A DNA stretch of 15,648 nt, from the NCBI GenBank assembly GCA_938004375.1, contig CALKWH010000391.1:1-15648 (forward strand), in the 5' to 3' direction. Positions 1 to 5,820 of this stretch are shown here, piece by piece. The notes under the pieces are model-generated. The model saw nothing but the letters and a program-made list of their open reading frames with translations. It was not told where the DNA came from and did not search any database. The stretch comes from an uncultured Pseudomonadota bacterium. Lineage in GTDB: Bacteria > Myxococcota_A > Polyangia > HGW-17. Each line of letters starts with the position of its first letter. Position 1 is the first letter of the stretch. Position numbers and translations under genes: made by a program.

Positions 1-49
1 ACGAGATCGTATTCGGTGACTGGAGTTCAGACGGGTGCTCTTCCGATCT
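1..49 (+). other. Illumina P7-side sequencing adapter (artefact)
   Basis: Bases 1-7 match the end of the P7 flow-cell oligo (ACGAGAT). Bases 8-15 are an 8-base index, CGTATTCG. Bases 16-49 match the TruSeq read-2 adapter, ending in GCTCTTCCGATCT, with one mismatch: G instead of T at base 34. This is not genomic DNA. Any reading frame that begins here, notably one starting with the residues MLFRS from GTG at 35, has a false N-terminus. Confidence 0.97.
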
Positions 50-1021
50 CTGGCGTGGCCCCTGTTCGAGCTGGCGCAGGCCGAGGGGCGCTTCCTGATC
101 GATCAGTGCGAGCCCGAGAACGAGGAGGTCTTCTGCGAGCTGGGGCAGGTGCATTACTGCATGGCGCGCCGGCTGGTCACCCAGCTGGGGGTCCGGGAAC
201 CGGCGGCGCGGGCCCGCGTACTCGAGGTCCTCGGAGGGGGCCAGGAGGACGATGTCGAGGAGCCGGCGTATGGCCGGCGGCTGGGGGCCGAGATCCTGCG
301 GCAGCTCGGCCTGGCCCGAGACTGCTTCCTGAAGGGGCGCGTCATCTCACCCACGGGGCGGGGCAACCGCTCCTTCCACTGGTGTTTCCGCGTGGACGCG
401 CTCCTGTCGGTGTTGCAGGCCAAGATGGGGCACCACCTCGCGGCCCCGGTCCTTTCCGCAGGTGGCTCGGCCGAGGGGGCTTTGGACAGGTTCCTCGATG
501 CCGACGGCCGGTTCATCGATTGTGCCCGCCGGTTGTTCGTCTCGGCGGGCTGGAGCCTCCCAAAGCCAGCGCCCGACGGTTTGGGGTTCGTGTTCGACGA
601 CGGCCTGCTGCTTCTGCACGTGGCCGAGGCGTTCGACGCCTATCTGGCCACCACCCGCTGTCCCTCGTACCGGGCCAACATCTTGTACGCCTTCGCGATC
701 CTGGTCTACGACTTCGTGCCGGATCTGACCGTCGGCCTGCTGCGCATGGCCCTGGGGTGGCTCGACGAGTCCGGCCGGCTGGCCCAGGCCCTGGCCCGGG
801 GGACCACCGGCCCCGGGACCATCATCACGTGCTTCTCCCAGATCCAGCCTGCCTCGGCGCTGGTGGCGCGCACGGCCGCGATCCGCGAACGGTTGACGAC
901 CCGTCATGCTGCCGCGCTGTCCGGGGACGACGAGGACGTGCTGCTGGTCGACCGGTCGCACAAGTTCCTGCTCTCGAGCTTCCTCGACGAGCGTCTGGTC
1001 GATTTCGAGGCCCTCTGCTGA
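50..1021 (+). CDS. Partial hypothetical protein, 5' end cut by contig edge
   Basis: This is the 3' part of a gene entering from the left edge, with 323 residues visible and a TGA stop at 1019-1021. The frame is open through the adapter, so the apparent GTG start at base 35 is artefactual and the true start is missing. I do not recognise the family. The protein looks soluble and mostly helical. An N-terminal part is rich in Glu and Leu (FELAQAEGRFLIDQCEPENE). A middle part has aromatic and Cys residues (SFHWCFRVDALLSVLQAK). A hydrophobic stretch near the centre (ANILYAFAILVYDFVPDLTV) could be a buried helix. No signal peptide or catalytic motif can be judged. High G/C at third codon positions supports real coding. 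It converges with the adenylyltransferase gene across an 81-nt gap. Confidence 0.7.
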   Translation: MAWPLFELAQAEGRFLIDQCEPENEEVFCELGQVHYCMARRLVTQLGVREPAARARVLEVLGGGQEDDVEEPAYGRRLGAEILRQLGLARDCFLKGRVISPTGRGNRSFHWCFRVDALLSVLQAKMGHHLAAPVLSAGGSAEGALDRFLDADGRFIDCARRLFVSAGWSLPKPAPDGLGFVFDDGLLLLHVAEAFDAYLATTRCPSYRANILYAFAILVYDFVPDLTVGLLRMALGWLDESGRLAQALARGTTGPGTIITCFSQIQPASALVARTAAIRERLTTRHAAALSGDDEDVLLVDRSHKFLLSSFLDERLVDFEALC

Positions 1022-1033
1022 CCGGGTGAGGCC

Positions 1034-1062
1034 CGCCGGCCGTTGACGTGACGGCGCCGGCG
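1034..1062. terminator. Candidate hairpin between convergent genes
   Basis: The left arm CGCCGG-CCGT (1034-1043) pairs with ACGG (1051-1054) and CCGGCG (1057-1062). The loop is 7 nt (TGACGTG) and two bases (CG) bulge out. It lies 13 nt after the stop of the left-edge gene and between two convergent genes, where a shared terminator would be expected. No T-run follows on either strand, so intrinsic termination is uncertain. Confidence 0.3.
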
Positions 1063-1102
1063 ATTCCAATCCAGCGGGGCAGAATCCGTCGGTCCCGCTC
1101 TT

Positions 1103-2137
1103 TCAGCCCACGACCCGCTGCCAGAGCGCCCGGGCCAGCGCGGGGTCTCGGGTGTCCGAGACCAGCGCGCGTCCGTCGGCGAACAGGGTGAGGGTGTGCC
1201 AGGCGCCGTTGGTGTCGGTGACGGCCAGCTCCCAGACGTCGTCATTGGGGTGGGCGCCTCCCGCGGCGAGCAGCGCGGCAGCCCACTCGTCCCGGGTGGC
1301 CAGCTCGGCGGGCGGGGGGAACATGACCGCATGGCGGGCCCACATCACCGTGTGGTCGGGCGCCGGGCCCGCGACCGCCAGCGAGGGGAACTCCCGGCGC
1401 GCGCAGCAGGGGCAGGCGGGGTTGCGTTTGAGCGGGATGCGCCGCAGGGAGCCGGCCCACACGTCGAGGGCCCGCACGGCGCAGTCCACGCCCTCGGGGT
1501 CGGTGAGCGCCCACAGCGCGAGCGTCACCTGCTGACTCGCCGTGATCGTGACCGTGGTCGAGAGCACGCCCACGTCGGCGATGGTGGGGAGCGCGGACGA
1601 CTCGGGGCGCGTGGGCAAGAGGCACCGCAGGCAGGGGCCGGCGCCGGGGCGCACGGGCAGGACGGTGCCTTCCATGCCCAGCACACCGCCGTAAACCCAC
1701 GGGATCCCCGCCTCGACGCAAGCATCGTTGAGCAAAAAACGCGTCTCGAAGTTGTCGGTGGCGTCCATCACCAGATCGGCCCTTCGCACGAAGTCCCGGA
1801 CGTTCTCCGGCGTCAGATGGGTGACGTGGGCCTCGATGGCGACCTCGGCGTTCACCCGGCGCAGGCGGGCGGCGGCGGCCTCGGCCTTGGGGCGGCGACG
1901 GTGGGCGTCCTCTTCATCGAAGCAGAGCTGGCGCTGCAGGTTCGACAGTTCCACCACGTCGCGGTCCACGATGATCAGGCGGCCGACGCCGGCGCGCACC
2001 AGCAGCTCGGCCTGCACCGTGCCCAGCGCGCCGCAGCCCACCTGCAGCACGGTGGCCGCTCGGATCCGGACCTGGCCGGCCTCGCCGATGGGCGCACAAC
2101 GGATCTGACGGGCGTATCGTGGGGTGGTCTCGGGCAT
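1103..2137 (-). CDS. ThiF/MoeB/HesA-family E1-like adenylyltransferase
   Basis: This 344-residue enzyme belongs to the E1-like family that uses ATP to adenylate the C-terminal Gly-Gly of a ubiquitin-like sulfur carrier such as MoaD or ThiS. The N-terminal YARQI-type segment leads into the nucleotide loop GCGALG (34-39). The adenylation motif DRDVVELSNLQRQ follows (58-70), then the K84 region and DATDNFETR (125-133). Two CxxC pairs, C169/C172 and C242/C245, would bind structural zinc. A C-terminal extension of about 95 residues (250-344) is not a rhodanese domain. Where many homologues have Cys before the GVLGP-type helix, this protein has Ile186 (PTIADVGVL). The ATG at 2137 was chosen because GGAGG lies 6 nt upstream and homology starts there. 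No carrier-protein gene is visible, so thiamine, molybdopterin or another pathway cannot be assigned. Confidence 0.88.
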   Translation of the reverse strand: MPETTPRYARQIRCAPIGEAGQVRIRAATVLQVGCGALGTVQAELLVRAGVGRLIIVDRDVVELSNLQRQLCFDEEDAHRRRPKAEAAAARLRRVNAEVAIEAHVTHLTPENVRDFVRRADLVMDATDNFETRFLLNDACVEAGIPWVYGGVLGMEGTVLPVRPGAGPCLRCLLPTRPESSALPTIADVGVLSTTVTITASQQVTLALWALTDPEGVDCAVRALDVWAGSLRRIPLKRNPACPCCARREFPSLAVAGPAPDHTVMWARHAVMFPPPAELATRDEWAAALLAAGGAHPNDDVWELAVTDTNGAWHTLTLFADGRALVSDTRDPALARALWQRVVG

Positions 2138-2143
2138 GGGGCG

Positions 2144-2148
2144 CCTCC
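2144..2148 (-). promoter_or_regulatory. Ribosome binding site deciding the ThiF-family start
   Basis: On the minus strand GGAGG sits 6 nt before the ATG at 2137. The frame is open for a further 167 codons upstream, through the hexamer repeat and into the antisense of the EGF lipoprotein gene. This site is the main reason to reject those longer starts. Confidence 0.75.
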
Positions 2149-2184
2149 ATTCGTCGGAGAAAAAGAATACGTCTTCACAACCGT

Positions 2185-2244
2185 GATCGAAATCGAAATC
2201 GCGATCGAAATCGCGGTCGAAGTCACGATCGCAGTCGCTGTCGG
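2185..2244. repeat. Degenerate hexanucleotide tandem repeat, about 10 units
   Basis: Ten consecutive 6-bp units occur between two divergent genes: GATCGA, AATCGA, AATCGC, GATCGA, AATCGC, GGTCGA, AGTCAC, GATCGC, AGTCGC, TGTCGG. The core TCG is present in nearly every unit. Units at the 3' end diverge more. If translated, the array would give Asp/Phe or Ile/Glu dipeptide runs, which is a by-product of 6-bp periodicity. It lies 48 nt upstream of the adenylyltransferase start codon and 76 nt before the -35 box of the lipoprotein promoter. Function is unknown. It may affect minus-strand transcription or be slippage-prone spacer DNA. Confidence 0.8.
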
Positions 2245-2320
2245 GGTGCGTGAACGAGTCTTCGAAGAGCGGCCAGACCCGCCTGAAATGCTGAAGGAGT
2301 TGGGCGGACTGAAAATTGAA

Positions 2321-2349
2321 TTGACTTGTTGCGACAATAAAAATATAGT
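2321..2349 (+). promoter_or_regulatory. Sigma70-type promoter of the EGF-repeat lipoprotein gene
   Basis: A -35 box TTGACT (2321-2326) and a -10 box TATAGT (2344-2349) are separated by exactly 17 bp. The region is AT-rich against a GC-rich background. The predicted start of transcription is near 2356, and GGAGG at 2361-2365 lies 7 nt before the ATG at 2373, giving a very short leader. A near-palindrome, TTGTTGCGACAA (2326-2337), overlaps the spacer and could bind a regulator. Confidence 0.72.
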
Positions 2350-2372
2350 CATGGTCCACTGGAGGCCCTGCC

Positions 2373-5300
2373 ATGAAAAAAATAATGTACATCATGCCAA
2401 TCGTATTTGGTCTCTTGCTGCTGTCGGCCTGCGAGAGCGACCTGGAAGGGAAGTGCGCCGAAGGCCTGCAGGACAACGACGGGGACGGGATCTGCACCGC
2501 TTCGTGCGAGCTCCTCGAGGCGTATTGCGGCGATCGGGGCTGTGACGACTCGTCAGGAACGGCCCTCTGCGGTTGTGAGCCGGGATACCAGGGCGAGGAC
2601 TGCGCCGAGTGCGCCGAGGGATTCCAGGACAACGACACCGACGGTACTTGTCTGCCGGACTGTGTCGCCGCCGCCCTCGAGTGCGGCCACGGCGCCTGCA
2701 GCGACGCCTCCGGGGTCGCGGTCTGCGTGTGCGATGAAGGCTACGAGGGCGGGCAGTGCGCCTCCTGCGTGGAAGGCTACCAGGATCACGACGAGGACGG
2801 CACCTGCGTCCCCGGATGCGCCCTGACCGAACTGGTCTGCGTGAACGGGACCTGCTCGGACGTGTCCGGCACCCCGGTGTGCGAGTGCGATCCCCAACAC
2901 GCCGGTGAGACCTGCGTGGCCTGCGCCGAAGGCCTGCAGGACCACGACGGCGACTTCACCTGTGAGCCGGACTGCGACACCGCCGACCTCGAGTGCGGCC
3001 ACGGCGCCTGCAGCGACGCCTCGGGCACCGTCGCCTGCGTCTGCGACACCGGCTACGAAGGGGCAGCCTGCGACGTCTGCGCCGCCGGGTATCAGGACAA
3101 CGACCTGAACGGTACCTGCGCCCCCGACTGCGGCACTGCGGCCCCGGCCTGTGTCTTCGGCGTTTGTGACGACCTCTCCGGCGAGGCTGTCTGCGTCTGC
3201 CACGGTTGGGCGACCGGCGCCCTGTGTGATGAATGCCTGGAAGGCTTCCAGGGCGAGGACTGCGAGTTCTGCGCTCCGGGCTTCCAGGATTGGGACGGCG
3301 ACGGCGAGTGCCTGCCGACCTGTGAGACTGCGGCGCTGGCCTGCGTGGCGGGCACCTGTGACGACTCGGACGGCAGTCCGGGGTGCGTCTGCGACGGGGA
3401 CCGCTGGGTCGGCGAACTGTGTGACGTCTGCGCCCCGGGCTACACCGGCCTGGACTGCGACTCCTGCGACACCGGATATGTGGACGTCCCGGGCTACGGG
3501 AACTGTCTTCCCTCCTGTTCGGTGCTCACCTGCAGCGCGAACAGCACGTGCGTGGAAGGGGACGGGAGCCCGGCCTATTGCGCGTGTGACGAGGGCTACC
3601 AGGACTACGACGGCGACGGCACCTGCCTGCCGACCTGCGGCACCGCCGCCCTCGAGTGCGGGGAGAACGGCTGGTGCGACGACTGGTCCGGCACCGCAGT
3701 CTGCCGGTGCTACGACGGCTGGGGGGGCACCGACTGCTCGGTTTGCGCCGAGGGCTACGTCGGCGAGGGATGCTGGGAGTGCGCCGACGGTTGGGCCTGG
3801 GCCGGCGAAGGCGAGGGCGGCGAGTGCCGTCCCACCTGCGCGGCGGGCCTGACCGATTGCGGCCCCCACGGCTATTGCGTCAACGATGAGTACTATGACG
3901 ATTATTGGGGTGACTACTGGTTCTACGGCACTTATTGCGACTGCTACATCGGGTACCAGGACGAGGACGGGGACGGGGTGTGCCAGCCCACGTGCGAGAC
4001 CGCCGGGCTTGACTGCGGTGGCCATGGCGAATGCTACGAGGACTGGGAGACCGGCCTGGCGTCCTGCAGTTGCGATGAGGGTTACATCGGTCCGGAGTGC
4101 GGCTCCTGCAGCTACGGGTACCAGGATTTCGACATGGACGGCACCTGCGAGATGACCTGCGAGTATTCGGAACTGTCCTGCGAAGGCGGTGTGTGTGACG
4201 ACTCCTCCGGCCACCTCTGGTGTGCGTGCGACCCGGGCCTGCAGGACAACGATCATGACACCGTCTGCACCCCGAACTGTGCCACCGCCGGCCTGGTGTG
4301 CGACGCGCTCCAGATCTGCTCCGACGCTTCTGGCACCGCCGAGTGCGTGTGCATGGACGGGTACCAGGATCACGACGGCGACGGGGAGTGCCGGGCCAAC
4401 TGCGCCACCGCCGGGCTCACCTGCACCGATCCGGAGCTCTGCGTCGACTGGTCGGGCGAGGCCGTCTGCGGGCATCCGTGGACCTGCTCGGACATCCGTG
4501 CAGCCGATCCGGGCGCGACCGACGGTCATTACACGCTCTTCGCCGGCGGTGATTACCGGTACCCGTGGCTGGTCTGGTGCCAGGACATGGCCGGGACCCC
4601 CGCGGAGTATCTCGACGTGGATCCCGACACCAACTACAGTTCCTACGTGGTGGGCGGACACATCTGGGGCACCGACGTGGTGACCCGGTGGTCCCGCGTG
4701 CGGATCGATCCCATCACCCTGCGCGTGAAGCTCGACGACTTCACGTTCTCCACCTCGACCGGCCGGATCGAGGGCTGGGGCACGACCCAGGTGGGCTACG
4801 CCACCGCCGGCGCCTGCAACTGGTGGGGTCATGCCGGCACGGCAGGCCTCGACCTCACCGACACCCGCTTCCAGGTCGTCGAGGGCTTCTGTCCGGCGGG
4901 CTGGGCCCAGTGGGGCAGTGTCGATCCGACGGACTACACGAACCAGGTGACCCTGTACGGCGGCGGCCAGTGCGGTTCCATGGAGCCCTGCACCCTGACC
5001 GACGAAGAGAATCGGGGCTTCCGCCTCGAGCTGGCGTTGCTGCCGTGTCCGGATCACAAGGCCGGCCCCGACTGCGACGTCTGCGAGGACGGCTGGGTGG
5101 ATCCGGACGGTTCCGGCACCTGCGTGGTCCCCGCCTCCGGTCTCCCGCTGGGGGGTCTGGTGGTCGAGGGAACCCGGACCTGGCGCGTCGTCGAGCACGC
5201 CTACGGTGGGGATCCCGCGCTGGTGACCCTGCAGGCGACGGCCAGCGTGGGCAACCGCTCCCTGAACAGCGAGTGGAACAACCGTTGGTACATCACCCTC

Positions 5301-5762
5301 CTGCGGACGTGGCTCAACGACGACGTCGACGGGTTGCTGTCGCAGCTGGATCCGGCGTTCCAAGCCGTCGTCGAGGTCACGCCCGTCCCCTGGGCCATCG
5401 AGAATCCGGTCTCCGCGGAGACCCCGTCGGGCGTGACCGACGATCTCGTCTTCATCGCCTCCTGGACCGAGCTCGGCGGCGCCGGCCTGGCCGGCGACGG
5501 TGACGCGCTGGCCTGGTACGCCGATCCAGCCACCGCCCAGGCGAGGCGCACGCTGGGCGTGGTCTACTGGACCCGCACGGGCGCCAACGGCTATGCCGGT
5601 CCGGCCTACGACATGAGCGCCTATTATCCTCTGGAGGACGGCTCCTTCCAGAAGGGCGCCTGGGTGCCGGATCCGTTCGGCGTGGTCCCGATGGTGAACG
5701 TCGACGCCACCGCCTATTTCGTCCCCATCTCCGCCGACACCTTCATGGTGTGGGTTCCCTGA
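2373..5762 (+). CDS. Large EGF-repeat lipoprotein with GON-like and DUF6273-like domains
   Basis: This 1129-residue protein starts with a lipoprotein signal (LLLLSAC, lipid Cys20). About 13 Cys-rich EGF-like modules of roughly 45-65 residues follow (28-702). Most begin GYQDxDGDGTC, an Asp-rich DxDxDG loop suited to Ca2+ binding, and end CxCDxGYxGxxC. Residues about 703-892 resemble the GON domain known from ADAMTS9/20: TCSDIRAADP start, HYTLFAGG, VWCQDM, EYLDV, NYSSYV and VRIDPITLRV. One more half EGF module follows. Residues about 927-1125 resemble DUF6273 (TWRVVEHAYGG, LLRTWLNDD). It is probably an envelope-anchored, extracellular recognition or adhesion scaffold; no protease domain is present. 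It has its own promoter and RBS. The TGA stop is 58 nt from the convergent RCC1 lipoprotein gene. Domain names rest on motif memory, the lipoprotein and EGF calls on direct sight. Confidence 0.88.
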   Translation: MKKIMYIMPIVFGLLLLSACESDLEGKCAEGLQDNDGDGICTASCELLEAYCGDRGCDDSSGTALCGCEPGYQGEDCAECAEGFQDNDTDGTCLPDCVAAALECGHGACSDASGVAVCVCDEGYEGGQCASCVEGYQDHDEDGTCVPGCALTELVCVNGTCSDVSGTPVCECDPQHAGETCVACAEGLQDHDGDFTCEPDCDTADLECGHGACSDASGTVACVCDTGYEGAACDVCAAGYQDNDLNGTCAPDCGTAAPACVFGVCDDLSGEAVCVCHGWATGALCDECLEGFQGEDCEFCAPGFQDWDGDGECLPTCETAALACVAGTCDDSDGSPGCVCDGDRWVGELCDVCAPGYTGLDCDSCDTGYVDVPGYGNCLPSCSVLTCSANSTCVEGDGSPAYCACDEGYQDYDGDGTCLPTCGTAALECGENGWCDDWSGTAVCRCYDGWGGTDCSVCAEGYVGEGCWECADGWAWAGEGEGGECRPTCAAGLTDCGPHGYCVNDEYYDDYWGDYWFYGTYCDCYIGYQDEDGDGVCQPTCETAGLDCGGHGECYEDWETGLASCSCDEGYIGPECGSCSYGYQDFDMDGTCEMTCEYSELSCEGGVCDDSSGHLWCACDPGLQDNDHDTVCTPNCATAGLVCDALQICSDASGTAECVCMDGYQDHDGDGECRANCATAGLTCTDPELCVDWSGEAVCGHPWTCSDIRAADPGATDGHYTLFAGGDYRYPWLVWCQDMAGTPAEYLDVDPDTNYSSYVVGGHIWGTDVVTRWSRVRIDPITLRVKLDDFTFSTSTGRIEGWGTTQVGYATAGACNWWGHAGTAGLDLTDTRFQVVEGFCPAGWAQWGSVDPTDYTNQVTLYGGGQCGSMEPCTLTDEENRGFRLELALLPCPDHKAGPDCDVCEDGWVDPDGSGTCVVPASGLPLGGLVVEGTRTWRVVEHAYGGDPALVTLQATASVGNRSLNSEWNNRWYITLLRTWLNDDVDGLLSQLDPAFQAVVEVTPVPWAIENPVSAETPSGVTDDLVFIASWTELGGAGLAGDGDALAWYADPATAQARRTLGVVYWTRTGANGYAGPAYDMSAYYPLEDGSFQKGAWVPDPFGVVPMVNVDATAYFVPISADTFMVWVP
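2454..4478 (+). repeat. Array of about 13 EGF-like/DxDxDG modules (in-gene repeat)
   Basis: Consecutive Cys-rich modules share the pattern C-x-x-G-[FYL]-Q-D-x-D-x-D-G-x-C-x-x-x-C, then a four-Cys EGF-like core. At the nucleotide level the runs encoding GYQDNDGDGTC and ECGHGACSDASG recur closely. Modules 2 and 4 are the most alike, which suggests fairly recent internal duplication. Such arrays are prone to misassembly from short reads. Confidence 0.85.
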
Positions 5763-5795
5763 GTCTCCGAACAATAAGAGGAAGTCGGCCCTGAC

Positions 5796-5812
5796 GTGAC
5801 GAAAACTGTCAC
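5796..5812. terminator. Weak hairpin between two convergent lipoprotein genes
   Basis: GTGAC (5796-5800) and GTCAC (5808-5812) form a 5-bp stem with a 7-nt loop, GAAAACT, inside the 58-nt convergent gap. There is no clear T-run. The position is right for a shared terminator, but the stem is short. Confidence 0.2.
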
Positions 5813-5820
5813 CCGATCTT

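Noticed and set aside
2185..2244. CRISPR array
   Set aside because: The units are only 6 bp with no spacers, and no cas gene is present.
2138..2638. N-terminal extension of the ThiF-family protein, including an Asp/Phe dipeptide run
   Set aside because: The frame happens to be open through the hexamer repeat and into the antisense of the lipoprotein gene. Family homology and a good ribosome site support the ATG at 2137.
2553..5774. Very long open frame (over 1000 codons) on the minus strand opposite the EGF lipoprotein gene
   Set aside because: It is antisense to a clear lipoprotein with conserved Cys modules. Its translation is Ala/Val/Gly/His-rich, lacks domain patterns, and is explained by the G/C third-position bias and the periodic Cys/Asp codons of the real gene.
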